From Bradyrhizobium sp. CB1717 (GTDB lineage Bacteria > Pseudomonadota > Alphaproteobacteria > Rhizobiales > Xanthobacteraceae), in assembly GCF_029714325.1 (NCBI RefSeq), contig NZ_CP121666.1, forward strand, positions 930,001 to 994,000: 64,000 nucleotides of DNA, in the 5' to 3' direction. The position numbers and the translations under genes were made by a program. Below are positions 18,183-27,859 of the stretch, piece by piece. The stretch's first letter is position 1; each line of letters begins with the position of its first letter. The notes under the pieces are model-generated. The model had not been told where the DNA came from. It did no database searches and saw only the letters and a list, made by a program, of their open reading frames with translations.

Positions 18183-18893
18183 GCGGCCACCTTCAAACGC
18201 GTCTTCGCCAGCATGGCGCGCACGAACTTGTTCCACTTTGCCATTCCCGCGCGCTTCTCGGGCATGTAATGCCAGCGATCATAGTTCTTGGAGCTGACGT
18301 CTTGGAGCGCATGATTTTGCAGACGATCTCGAATCTCTTTGGACACGCCGGCCTTGCCGGCCAGGGTCTTGAAGGTTCGCCGGAGGTCCCGGTTTGTTGC
18401 GTAGGGGATCACGCCGCGGTCCCGCTGGCGCCAAACGAAGCTATAGAGCGTACCGTGGCTCACGGGCTTGGATGGCTCCTTCGCTGAGGGAAAGAACCAG
18501 CCGTACTTATTTGGCTTGATCGACTCAATCAATTCAGCAGCGATCGACGGCACTGGAACGGCGTGCGGCTGAAGGTTCTTGGTCTTGGACCAATCGATGA
18601 TCTTCTCCGGCGCATCCCATTGATCGACATGCAAGCGCGCGATTTCCTCGACGCGTTGACCGGTCAGCATGATCAGCTGCACAGCGCGAGGATAGGAGGG
18701 ATGAACCGGCGTATCGGGGCATTCCAGCCAGCGATAGAGTTGTACAATTCCTCCTCGTTGAGCCAGCGCGTGCCCTGGACTTTGGGTTCGGTCGGAATTT
18801 CCGAGGCCGGATTGAATGGGATACGGAAGCGGCGCGGGGATGTGTTCCGATAATCGTTGTCGGATTTCATCCCCAACTATAAGCCGCGTGAAT
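18179..18893 (-). pseudogene. Tyrosine recombinase (phage/island integrase), decayed
   Basis: The catalytic half of a P4-type integrase is readable: box I Arg in LTGQRVEEIARL, box II in NRDLRRTFKTL, and the tyrosine in SSKNYDRWHY. A frameshift at about 18741-18750 separates the TRWLNEEEL segment from the QLYRWLECPDTP segment, which should be continuous. A second frame break lies near 18878. The N-terminal half is missing; the gene is cut by an IS110 fragment at about 18893. It likely once moved the segment that carries the DUF1016 gene. Confidence 0.75.
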
Positions 18894-19238
18894 GTAACAG
18901 GGCCCGTCGCGGTCAGCATGTCGCAGCCGTCGCGACGGCCCGCAAACTTGCTGTCGTGATCTGGCACCTCCTGGTCAAGGGCGAGAGCTATGCGTGGGCG
19001 CGTCCCTTGCTCCACGCAAAAAAGCTTCGCGATCTCGAACTCAAGGCCGGCCACAAGGCCACACGCGGCCAGAAGGGGCCGGCGCAGGCCGGCGCATGCT
19101 TACAACATCAAGAGTTTGCGTGAGGAGGAGCGCCGCTGGGTCGAGCAGGCCGAAACGGCTTATGCGCGCTTCGTGACAGGCTGGAATCCGCGCGGACCGA
19201 AGAGAGTACGTGCGGGCGCCGCAACTGAGGAACGATGA
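18894..19238 (+). pseudogene. IS110/IS116/IS902 transposase, C-terminal fragment
   Basis: Two adjacent frames give a recognisable transposase C-terminus: RGQHVAAVATARKLAVVIWH in one frame, then YNIKSLREEERRWVEQAE in the next, so there is at least one frameshift near 19090. The N-terminal DEDD catalytic half is absent. It abuts the broken integrase on one side and an IS481 fragment on the other. Confidence 0.65.
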
Positions 19239-19344
19239 TGATGGCTGTGCGGCAAGGCTCTCACCTCTCGCCCCCTGCTCTTCGCCACGCGGTCGCCCGC
19301 ACGCCGGGAGAGAATAACCCAAATCCACGAAGAAAGGGCTTGTC

Positions 19345-20079
19345 GATCACATCAGTGGTCCAGGGATGCTTGATCTTAGTCAGCCGATGTTCGATCCCGT
19401 TCTCCCGGCAGCGCATGTCGAACATATGCGTGGCGTATCTTGCTGTCGGGCCGTCCGCATAGCGCGGTGGGAAGGTGAACTGGATCCCATTGTCGGTGAG
19501 AACCGTGTGGATCTTGTAGGGGACGGCCGCAATAAGAGCTTCGAGGAAGGCCGCGGCCGAGGTCCTTCCCGTCTTCCTGGCCAGTTGCACGAACGCGAAC
19601 TTGCTGGTGCGATCGATTGCGACGTAGAGGTAGAGCTTGCCTTCGGCGGTCTGGAGCTCGGCGATGTCGATGTGGAAGTAGCCGATCGGATAAGCCTTGA
19701 ACTTCTTCTTCGAGGGCTTGCCACCCCCGACTTCCGGCAATCGGCTGATGCCGTGACGCTGGAGGCAGCGATGCAGGGATGACCGCGTCAGATGCGGGAT
19801 GGTCGGCTGCAGCGCATAGAGGCAATCGTCGAGGGGCAGCAGCGTATGCTGCCGGAAAGCAACGATGATCGCCTCCTCCTCGATGGAAAGGACAGTCGAC
19901 TTGGCTTCCTTGGGGCCAGTCGAACGATCGGTGACAGTCTCGCGCTGCTTCCACTTCGCGACAGTCTTCTGGTTGATTCCGTAGCGCTTGGCGAGACCTC
20001 TCAGGCTCTCTTGACTATTTTGTATTGCTCGACGGACTGCCTCCGTCGTGGTGGCGCAGCCGTGTAAAATCTGTCCCAT
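19345..20079 (-). pseudogene. IS481 family transposase, 3'-truncated
   Basis: The first 245 or so residues of an IS481-type transposase are intact: helix-turn-helix region SLRGLAKRYGINQKTVAKWK, catalytic Asp in GYFHIDIAEL and second Asp in HTVLTDNGIQF. After LTKIKHPWT, where the catalytic Glu segment (GQVERMNRTIKEAT type) should follow, the sequence becomes foreign. The element was cut at about 19345. Its 5' end extends to about 20137. Confidence 0.82.
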
Positions 20080-20316
20080 AGCGCTTCCTTCGAATCGTCC
20101 GACAAGGATGCACCATCAAAGTCTGGGACTAAACACCCTAGGCGTCGACGCTGCCGATCTCGTCAAGCGAACGACGGCTTATCTGAAATGGACCCGCGGA
20201 GCGGGACAGCTTGAACAGGTTTGTTAGTTGGAAACTGACCGCTCCTGATCCGTTTCTATCACGCTGCGAGAAACCCTGTCTGCTGCTGTTGCTGTGGGCA
20301 TGTGGTCAACGTGTCA

Positions 20317-21985
20317 GAGACTGGGCAAGAATCCTCGGCGCGCGATGGTGTACGATTCTTCGCATGATGATTCGTGCATTCAAACGCGGTTCATGCCGCG
20401 AGCAGACCAGCCTCCTGCCACCGCGTGTCGAGGACTACGTCGACGCGGCCAACCCGGTGCGGGCAATCGACGCCTACGTTGCGAACCTTGATCTGGTTGC
20501 ACTTGGTTTTCGACACGCTGGGGGCCAGAGCGGAGCGGGACAGCCGCCATATGATCCGGCAGATCTGCTGAAGCTCTATCTCTACGGCTATATCAATCAG
20601 ATCCGCTCCTCGCGTCGCCTCGAGCGAGAGGCAGGGCGCAATCTGGAACTAATCTGGCTATTGCGCGGGCTCGTTCCGGGCTATCGAACCATAGCCAATT
20701 TCCGTAAGGAGAACGGGGCGGCGTTGAAGGCCGCGAACAGAGACTTCGTCTTTCTGGCGCGCTCGCTCGATCTGCTGGGTGGTGAACTCGTGGCCATCGA
20801 TAGCGCCTTCTTTCGTGGCGATGCGAGCAAAGCGAGCATCACCACGCAGAGGAAGCTGGCGGAGCGCCTCAAGGCGCTCGAATGCGACATAGAAGCCTAT
20901 GCAAACGCACTAGAGGCGAACGATGCGGCTGAAGCCGCGCAGATGCCCTCGTCGATCGATTGCAAAGACATACGAGACCTACCGACACCCGAAAAGCTGG
21001 CGGCACTGATGGCGAGACGAACCCGCACTAAGGCGGATCTCGATCGTCTGGAGGAGAACGGTGAGCTACAATTGTCGCGCACAGACGCCGACGCTCGCCT
21101 CCTGACGAAGGGAGGCCACACGGTTGCCGGATATAATGTGCAGCTCGCTGTCGACGAAAAACACAAGCTGATCGTCGCCAGCGAGGTGGTCAATGACGGC
21201 AATGACAGTGGCCAATTATATGCGATGGCAGCGGCGGCCAAGGCGGCACTTGGGGTAGCAACACTAACGGCAGTGGCTGATGCCGGATACTACAACGGTG
21301 AGACGTTGAAGGCCTGCGAAGCGGATGCGGTCACTGCCTATGTCCCGCCAGCGGAACGGAATCAGCGCCTCGCTGCACAGGGACGTTTTGGTCGTGGTGA
21401 TTTCCACTATGACGCCGATACCGATGTCTACCACTGTCCGGCAGGAGAACGGCTCAAGCCGATGAATGGTCGCAAACAGGATGCTGCCGGCAAATTACAG
21501 ATCCGTTATGCGGCCCGCGTTGCTGCTTGTGGCTCCTGCTCTTTGCGCGCGGCCTGCCTGACGGAAAAGGCGAAGCTGCGGATCGTTTACCGCTGGGAGC
21601 ATGAGGACGTTGTCGAGCGACATCTGGCCCGGATGCGCGATGCCGGCGCAATGATGCGACGCCGTTCCGCCGTGGTCGAGCACCCCTTCGGCACACTTAA
21701 GTGCCGCGCTGGATACCGACAATTCTTGCTGCGTGGCTTTGACAAGGTGCGCGGAGAGTGCAGCCTGATGGTGCTGAGCTATAACTTCACCCGGGTACTA
21801 AGCATATTCGGCATTCAGGGGTTCATCGCAAGCCTGGCCAAGTAGTCGCGAGGGCCGGCGTGATTCCATATCAAGAGAACGCGGCTGCCATAGACTCGTA
21901 GAAGCAGAAGCTGCCCGGCACGGACTGCTATGGCTGCCCAGACTTCGATCCTGTCAGGCTTTGCGAGACGTTCTTGCCCAGTCTC
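20317..21985 (+). mobile_element. IS1182 family insertion sequence
   Basis: Ends are defined by a perfect 15-bp inverted repeat GAGACTGGGCAAGAA at 20317-20331 and, inverted, at 21971-21985. The 4-bp target duplication GTCA flanks it (20313-20316 and 21986-21989). It is inserted in the extreme 3' part of IS3 orfB, so it is younger than that element. Confidence 0.9.
20364..21845 (+). CDS. IS1182 family transposase
   Basis: About 493 residues from ATG 20364 (20367 also possible). The N-terminal region with NPVRAIDAYVANLDL and PPYDPADLLKLYLYGY, the catalytic Asp in ELVAIDSAFFRGDASK, the second in VADAGYYNGETL, a Cys-rich CHCPAGE/CGSCSLRAAC zone and the final EHPFGTLKCRAGYRQFL segment with the Glu are all intact. 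It is expected to be active. Confidence 0.92.
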   Translation: MMIRAFKRGSCREQTSLLPPRVEDYVDAANPVRAIDAYVANLDLVALGFRHAGGQSGAGQPPYDPADLLKLYLYGYINQIRSSRRLEREAGRNLELIWLLRGLVPGYRTIANFRKENGAALKAANRDFVFLARSLDLLGGELVAIDSAFFRGDASKASITTQRKLAERLKALECDIEAYANALEANDAAEAAQMPSSIDCKDIRDLPTPEKLAALMARRTRTKADLDRLEENGELQLSRTDADARLLTKGGHTVAGYNVQLAVDEKHKLIVASEVVNDGNDSGQLYAMAAAAKAALGVATLTAVADAGYYNGETLKACEADAVTAYVPPAERNQRLAAQGRFGRGDFHYDADTDVYHCPAGERLKPMNGRKQDAAGKLQIRYAARVAACGSCSLRAACLTEKAKLRIVYRWEHEDVVERHLARMRDAGAMMRRRSAVVEHPFGTLKCRAGYRQFLLRGFDKVRGECSLMVLSYNFTRVLSIFGIQGFIASLAK

Positions 21986-22195
21986 GTCAGCGTTGTCCAT
22001 CATGTCCACAGCCTTCGCAGCCTGCATCCGTTCGCGCCAGATCGCCATCGGCGCGCGATAGCCGAGTGCCTGATGAAGGCGACGACCGTTATAGAAGGCG
22101 ATCCAGTTTGCGATTCCTGCCTTGGCCTCGCGACCGTCGGCATAGCCCTTGAGATAGGTGAGTGGCGCGGGGCATTGCAGCCCCGCGCTCTCTCA

Positions 22196-22229
22196 GAACC
22201 GGACGTGAACCTCGCGATTCATCCGGCTC
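22196..22229 (-). ncRNA. Group II intron domain V
   Basis: A 34-nt hairpin with arms GAGCCGGAUGAA and UUCACGUCCGGUUC around a GCGA-type loop. This is the catalytic heart of group II ribozymes, and the conserved AGC triad is present at its base. Domain VI, a GC-rich hairpin, follows at about 22160-22190 and would carry the branch-point adenosine. Confidence 0.88.
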
Positions 22230-22232
22230 CCG

Positions 22233-23476
22233 TCATCCAACCGTTGATCCGGCAACCCAGTGAGCGAACAGGCCTGGATTGCGTCGCTTCAGCGATCGCA
22301 ACCATTCCCATACCGCCAACGTGTGTCCTCGGAACCGTTTGTATTTTCGTGTTGCCCATCGAACGATGTAGGCATCGATCGTGCGCAACTCCTCTTGAAG
22401 CTTCGAGGGATAAAACCGCCCGTAGTAGCGCACCCAGCCCGTCAGGACTGGACGGACCCATTTGGCGATTTCCACCAGCTCAAGATCGCTGCGCCGATGC
22501 AGCCGCCACCTGCGCACGGTATGCCGCATCCGTTTCCCGGCCTTCTTGCTGACGGCCGGGCTGAATGAGACGAACCGCTCACCGTGTCGATTGTTCGCCA
22601 TCCTCGGCCGAAAGCTATAGCCGAGGAAGTCAAACGACTGCTCCGGATAAGCGCCGGAGCGATTGGCATCTTTGCAATACACGATCTTGGTCTTTTCCGG
22701 ATGCAGCCGTAGCCCGCATTCCGCAAACCTCGTTTCGAGCGCCCGACACAAGTCACGCGCCTCCGCTTCGCTTCGGCAATGGCCGATGGCATCATCAGCA
22801 TATCGTTCAAATGGGACACCCGGATATTCTCGGCTCATCCACACATCGAACGCATAATGAAGAAAGAGATTCGCCAACAGCGGGCTGATGACAGCCCCCT
22901 GCGGAGTTCCTCTTGTGCGCTTGACCAAGCTTCCATCCGGCATGCTCGCGGGCGCTTCCAGCCACCTTTGCAGGTAGAGCAAGACCCATTTGCAGTCGGT
23001 GTGGCGGCGCACGGCCTTCATCAGAAGGCTCCAGTCGATTCGTCGAAGAAGCTCTTGATGTCGAGGTCGAGCACCCAATCGTGGCTCCAGCATCGACGCC
23101 GAGCCACAGCCAGTGCATCATGTGCTGATTTCCCTGGCCGATACCCATAGGAATCCATGTGGAACACGGGCTCCAGGATCGGTTCAAGATAACGCTTGAC
23201 CACCATCTGGGCGATCCTGTCCGAGACCGTTGGTATTCCCAACGGTCGCGTGCTGCCAGCTCCGCCTTTCGGTATGTCAACGCGCCGCACCGGAGGCGGA
23301 AAGTAGCTGCCCGAACTCATCCGATTCCAGATCCGATAGAGATTCTTATTCAGATCTCGGTCGAAGTCTTCGATCGACTGCCCGTCAACACCAGCTGCCC
23401 CTTGGTTAGCCTTCACTTGCTTATACGCCTCCCACACATCGCGTTTGGCAATACAAAACGGCTTGGCCTTACTCAT
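22233..23476 (-). pseudogene. Group II intron reverse transcriptase/maturase, frameshifted
   Basis: The 5' frame begins MSKAKPFCIAKRDVWEAY and runs through RT blocks 1-3 to LDLDIKSFFD. The second frame picks up at RIDWSLLMKAVRRH and contains the YADD active site, the block 5-7 motifs and the maturase domain (WVRPVLTGWVRYYG). The break is at about 23043, where a single C appears to have been lost from a GACCGAATC sequence. No HNH endonuclease domain is visible. Unless recoded, the intron cannot move on its own. Confidence 0.88.
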
Positions 23477-24716
23477 GCCGATCATCCCCTTTCGGGTTGT
23501 CGACCGCGTAAAGCCGGATGACAACGCCCCTTCGGTCCAGTGCCATTACAGCGCCTTCGTCCCTAATACGGGCGTTTCCGCCCCTGTGCTCCGCATCGGT
23601 ACTCTGCTCCTTGCGGCGACGAGCCGCTTGGAGTCCTCCCTTCACATCGGAGCGACAGGTTCCTGTGTTCCTTGTCAAAGCCTGATCCGAGGTCACGCCG
23701 CCTTCATGCCGGACGCCGGTTGGGCAGTCGGCAGGCTCCCCAACCCTTGCTCGCGGGATAGACATCCTGATCCCGGTTTCGACGTCGATAGAACACGTTA
23801 CGACACGTCATCAGCGGTTTACTTACGTTCGTCTCCTCGGATCTCACCTGACGGAGTTTCCTCCGCCTTTTCCTCCAACGCTCACTACCAGGGCTCTTTA
23901 CCCTCGCAGCTCGGAGTGGTTTGACGTCTAGCCCTGCAGGTCGACTTCGGAGGGCCATCCTCCATCTCTGACAAAGCTTCGTCAGGCTTCATGCCGAAGC
24001 CTGACTTCCACAGCACACGATGTCCTCATGCTTGAGAGACCGCCACAGCCGCTCGATGAAGACATTGTCCATCCAACGACCGCGGCCATCCATTGAGATC
24101 TTGATCCCTGCGCCCGCCAACGCGCCGGTGAAGGCCGCACTCGTAAATTGGCTGCCTTGGTCGGTGTTGAAGATCTCCGGCCTGCCATACCGTGCCAGAG
24201 CGTCGTCGAGCGCAACGAGGCAGAACGAGGTATCCATTGTATTGGAGATACGCCACGCCAGAACTGCACGGCTCGCCCAGTCGATGATGGCAACGAGATA
24301 AAGAAAGCCACGGCCGATGGGCAAATACGTGATGTCGGCCGCCCACACCTGGTTCGGCCGGTCGATCGTCATGTTGCGCAGCAGATAGGGATAGATCTTG
24401 TGGCCCGGCGCCGGCTTCGTCGTGTTCGGCTTCGGTCCCAGCGCCGCGATGCCCATCTTGCGCATCAGGCGCTGCACGCGCTTGCGATTGACCTGAAGCC
24501 CCTCAGCCTTCAGCATCGCGGTCATTCGCCGCGAACCCAGGAACGGCCAGGCGGTGAACAGCTCGTCGATCCGCCGCATCAGAGCAAGGTCGTTGTCGTT
24601 GGCCGGCCGGGGCGGCCGGTAGACGCCAGAGCGCGCGATGCCAAGCAACATGCATTGCCGGCGGATCGACAGCGCCTTATCGGCGCGATCGAGCATTCCT
24701 CGACGGTCCGGCGTGC

Positions 24717-25007
24717 TCATCTTCCGGACCTCCGCACTAAAAAATCGCGCTCGACTGTCAGTTGTCCTATCTTGGCGTGCAGCTTCTCGATCTCGCGTTC
24801 GCGAGCGTCCTCGCTCTCCCGCCCGACACCCGCGTCAAAGGCCCGGGCCGCCTGTTCCAGCAGTTGCTTCTTCCAGGCATAGATCTGGTTCGGGTGAACC
24901 TCGTAGCGCTGGGCCAAATCGGCCACCGTCGCCTGCTCCCGCACCGCCTCCAGCGCGATCTTTGCCTTCAGTGCCGCGTCGATCTTGCGTCTCGTCTTCT
25001 TCGTCAT
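24717..25007 (-). CDS. IS3 family transposase OrfA
   Basis: A 96-residue helix-turn-helix protein ([20 protein letters not shown]) with a leucine-zipper-like C-terminal helix ([20 protein letters not shown]). Its last 4 bp overlap the start of orfB, the usual arrangement for programmed frameshifting to an OrfAB transposase. It begins just inside the IS3 end. Confidence 0.9.
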   Translation of the reverse strand: MTKKTRRKIDAALKAKIALEAVREQATVADLAQRYEVHPNQIYAWKKQLLEQAARAFDAGVGRESEDAREREIEKLHAKIGQLTVERDFLVRRSGR

Positions 25008-25081
25008 TGCTCACTCCGTCTATCAGACGGAGCGGCCTTTTTCCAACTAAGCCTCTGGTCCCAAAATCGGGGTCCATTTCA

Positions 25082-25674
25082 CTTCTCCAGCTCTGCGATC
25101 TGCTCGACAGGGATTCAATATGCTCTAGGAGATCCTGGCAAAGGCCGCGGGCGAGATCGGGCAGGTCGTGATATGTTTCCATCAGCTCCTTCAAACGAGG
25201 GATGTGTCTGATACCCTGAGCGACGATCAAGCCGTATTCCATCAGATGTCCGCGTAACGCATTGATCGTCTGCGTTCGCTGCCGAACCAACAGGTCGCGA
25301 ACCTTGAATGCCATGGAAGAAGCCTGCTTCTCGGCGCTCTTGACGCCGACGAAGCGCATCGTTGGGCGCGACGCGGCTTCGGCGATCGCTTCCGCATCCG
25401 CAGCATCGTTCTTCTGGCGCTTGAGGAATGGCTTCACGTAGGAGGGATTGATCAGCCGGACATCGTGACCGAATTTACCGATCTCCCGTCCCCAGTAATG
25501 AGCACTGGCGCAGGCCTCCATCGCGACCACACAGATTGGCAAGCTGGCGAAAAACTCGAGCAATCTGCCGCGGTTGAGCTTCTTGCGTAGAACAACCTTC
25601 CCGTCTTGCCCCGCGCCGTGGATCTGAAATACGTTTTTTGCCAGATCCAAACCAATGATGCTAATCTCGTTCAT
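25082..25674 (-). pseudogene. IS110 family transposase, N-terminal fragment
   Basis: The N-terminal DEDD domain is well preserved: IIGLDLAKNVFQIHG, AMEACASAHYWGREIG and VKPFLKRQKNDAADAEAI. The frame loses register near 25095, where an EQIAELEK continuation appears in another frame, and the gene is then cut by the IS3 end at 25081. The C-terminal transposase half is missing. The 5' end of the element is next to the IS66 fragment at about 25735. Confidence 0.82.
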
Positions 25675-25739
25675 GGACGTCCTCCTTACCGAGTCTTAAA
25701 CACCCGCACTTTGGCACATTTGATGCCGTCGGGGGGCGT

Positions 25740-26394
25740 CCACTCCATCGGCTATGCGGCCTACGCCTCGCTGGCCGGCGATGCGAAGATGTCGGGCCAG
25801 ATCCAGCTGGCGTATTGTCTCGTTCACGCGCGCCGCAACTTCGTGAGGGTGCACAAGACGACGAACTCACCCTTCGCCGCGGAGGTCATCGAGCGCATCG
25901 CAGCCGTCTACGCGATCGAGGAGAGGATCCGCGGTCTCGGCGCCGGGGAACGCCGCGCGGCGCGACAGGCCGAGACGAAGCCGCTGATGGAGGCGTTGAA
26001 GGCTCGTCTGATCGCGGTGAAGGACGGGATCTCCCGCCGCTCGACGCTCATCAAGGCGATCGATTACATGCTCGAACGCTGGCAGGGCCTGACGGCATTC
26101 CTGGATGACGGGCGGATCGAGCCGGACAGCAACACGGTCGAGCGATCGATCAGGCCGATTGCGATCGGAAAAAAGAACTCGTTGTTCAGCGGCGACGAAG
26201 GCGGGGGCGAGACCTGGGCGGTACTCTCTTCGCTTCTTAACACGGCCAAATTGAATGGCCTCGACCCCGAGGCCTATCTCGTCGACGTTCTCGAACGCAT
26301 GGTGAGCGGCGCCACGAAGACCAACCAGCTTCATGAACTTCTGGCCTGGAACTGGAAGGCAGCGCGCGAAGCCGAAAAGCGTGCCGTGGCATGA
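25740..26394 (+). pseudogene. IS66 TnpC transposase, C-terminal fragment
   Basis: About 215 residues of the IS66 large transposase. It begins in the GYAAYASLAGD segment and includes the HARRNFV motif, the catalytic-Glu region EPDSNTVERSIRPIAIGKKN and the C-terminal LLAWNWKAAREAE end. The N-terminal part was lost where the IS110 element abuts it. It overlaps the next gene by 4 bp. Confidence 0.85.
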
Positions 26395-27041
26395 CGAAGC
26401 GGAAGCAACGGCGAGTAACGCATAAGCCGGTCAAGACGACGATGGCGGACTATGCCATGTCATTCGAGCGGCTCGGGCAATGGATGAGCGAGCGCGCCAG
26501 GTCGCCGACGCTTCGGCATCCGCGGGCGACGTCGCTCTCCATGCTCGACGGCGCAGTGGCCGCGGTCGTCGCTGGGCCGGTCTCGATGGCCTCCGAGGAA
26601 TGGGTGTGCCCGCTCCTCGGCGTCGATCCCGACGCCTTCAATCACGACACCGAGGAGTTCTCGGCGATCGCTGCCACGCTGATGCGCCACAACGCGATCA
26701 GCGAGACGCTGTCGACGAGACCGGAGAGCTTCGAGCCGCTGTTCGTGCGATCGCCGGACGGCGACGTCGACCCGCAGCCTTGGTGCATGGGCTTCTACGC
26801 CGTCATGAAGCTTCGGCTTCTCGTCTGGTCGCGGCTTCTCTCCCCGAACGGAACCGAACACCTTATGCTGCGGCCGATCCTGGTCCATTGCATCGATGAC
26901 GCCGGTCGGCCCTTTCTGCCCCCGGCCCGGCGCACACTGGGAACACAACCCATCGTCCAAAACGCCTGGCGCGACATTCCAGCAACCGTCGAGGCCCTGC
27001 GGCAGTTCTGGATGCCTATACGCTTCCAGCGTGGCGCGTAG
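26391..27041 (+). CDS. UPF0149 family protein linked to IS66
   Basis: A 216-residue YecA/UPF0149-type protein with SLSMLDGAVAAVVAGP and PWCMGFYAVMKLR, without a C-terminal SEC-C zinc motif. Such genes are repeatedly found right behind IS66 tnpC in rhizobia, here with an ATGA overlap, so it is best viewed as an IS66 passenger. Its molecular function is unknown. Confidence 0.75.
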   Translation: MTKRKQRRVTHKPVKTTMADYAMSFERLGQWMSERARSPTLRHPRATSLSMLDGAVAAVVAGPVSMASEEWVCPLLGVDPDAFNHDTEEFSAIAATLMRHNAISETLSTRPESFEPLFVRSPDGDVDPQPWCMGFYAVMKLRLLVWSRLLSPNGTEHLMLRPILVHCIDDAGRPFLPPARRTLGTQPIVQNAWRDIPATVEALRQFWMPIRFQRGA

Positions 27042-27641
27042 GCCGTCCGCGCCAAGTCCGTGGCCCTCTCGTACCGTTTACGTTCAATCCCGAACTCGGC
27101 TGGGAGTCCTGTGAGACCTCCTGGAATAGCCAGTTCTCGGGATGTCGCTAGGCCCGTTTAGCGGCTCAAATTTCATGTATCGACGAGGGTACTGGCCGTG
27201 ATCGAGAAGGCCAGCCGCAGCAAGGAATCCTGGACTCTTAACTCGATGCGGCGCCGAGCCTTATCGGCGGCCCTACACACGCCCCCGTCTTACTGCGGAT
27301 GCATCGTCCGCCCGGAACGAAGTGGGGGGATGCGGCTCGTCCGTCGAAGCTTCGCCGCGAGCGGGAACACTTGCATCCAATGGCCGACGAACGGTCGATA
27401 CGGCCGGAACGAGGACACGCGGAGCAGCTGTAATCAGGAAACTGACTCGCTGTCGATGCGCTGACCTTTGTCATGCTAATGCGCTCGAAGGGCGCGCAGG
27501 AGGGGTAACCGCGATTAGACATTTTCGGGTCAAGCCACTTAATCAACAATCGGCGGACAGCATCCGCGACCGCCCCGACATGCACTTTGCCCATCGACCG
27601 GCCGCTCAGGCGGCGCTTGCGACCCCGTCAACTATCAACCC
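27042..27641. other. Region after the IS66 remnant
   Basis: About 600 bp with only short overlapping frames on both strands, none with a known domain or a good start. It probably contains the degraded right end of the IS66 element. Confidence 0.4.
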
Positions 27642-27842
27642 TTGCAGTTGATGGAGGTGGCGGAAACGTGGCAATCGTCGTCGATACCCGTCGGGGGCGT
27701 CGAATTCGAAACTGGGGTTCAGAAGAATGAAACAATTGCTGGCGGGCTGCCTACTCTATATGAGGCACCCCAGTTTGTAGCCGACGTTGATAAGCTGGGG
27801 ACTTTGGCGGGTGGCAAGCTTAGCGATGCGGATCATGAGTAG
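27642..27842 (+). CDS. Short ORF with a RiPP-leader-like motif
   Basis: A 66-residue frame (TTG 27642; ATG 27651 is an alternative). Near the C-terminus it reads YEAPQFVADVDKLGTLAGG and then a ten-residue acidic tail, KLSDADHE. This loosely resembles the YxxPxL...TxG leader motif of lasso-type and related RiPP precursors, with the conserved Gly replaced by Val and the Thr one position off. No maturation genes are nearby, and the tail is short for a lasso core. It lies 18 bp before an IS5-like element. Confidence 0.3.
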   Translation: MQLMEVAETWQSSSIPVGGVEFETGVQKNETIAGGLPTLYEAPQFVADVDKLGTLAGGKLSDADHE

Positions 27843-27859
27843 CATGTCGAACACGATTT

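Larger units (their letters stand above)
22157..24018 (-). mobile_element. Group II intron inserted in IS3 orfB
   Basis: The intron starts with GTGTGC at 24018 (minus strand) and ends at about 22157, where a shared C makes the 3' junction ambiguous by one base. It contains an intron-encoded reverse transcriptase gene and a canonical domain V near the 3' end. About 540 nt before the RT gene hold the 5' ribozyme domains. Joining the flanks recreates the orfB codons for EDIYLKG. Length is about 1.86 kb, normal for bacterial retrointrons. Confidence 0.88.
20259..24720 (-). pseudogene. IS3 family transposase OrfB, split by intron and IS1182
   Basis: The N-terminal part (24020-24720) has the integrase core with AADITYLP (first Asp) and FNTDQGSQFTS (second Asp), up to the segment LWRSLKHEDI. 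The reading continues at 22156 with YLKGYADGREAKAG and NGRRLHQALGYRAPMAIWRE, runs to the IS1182 junction, and resumes at 20316 with TLTTCPQQQQQTGFLAA and a stop at 20259-20261. Precise removal of both insertions restores one continuous frame. If the intron splices, only the IS1182 element disrupts the protein, close to its C-terminus. Confidence 0.82.
20184..25081 (-). mobile_element. IS3 family element, interrupted twice
   Basis: Perfect 12-bp terminal inverted repeats TGAAATGGACCC lie at 20184-20195 and, inverted, at 25070-25081. Inside are orfA and orfB in the IS3 arrangement. orfB is split by a group II intron (22157-24018) and again by an IS1182 element (20317-21985). Removing both leaves about 1.35 kb, a normal IS3 size. 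No flanking target duplication was seen. A 3'-end remnant of a related element occurs at 55099-55233. Confidence 0.88.

Noticed and set aside
27238..27594. 118-codon minus-strand frame
   Set aside because: No start signal, no known motif and an irregular composition; probably chance.
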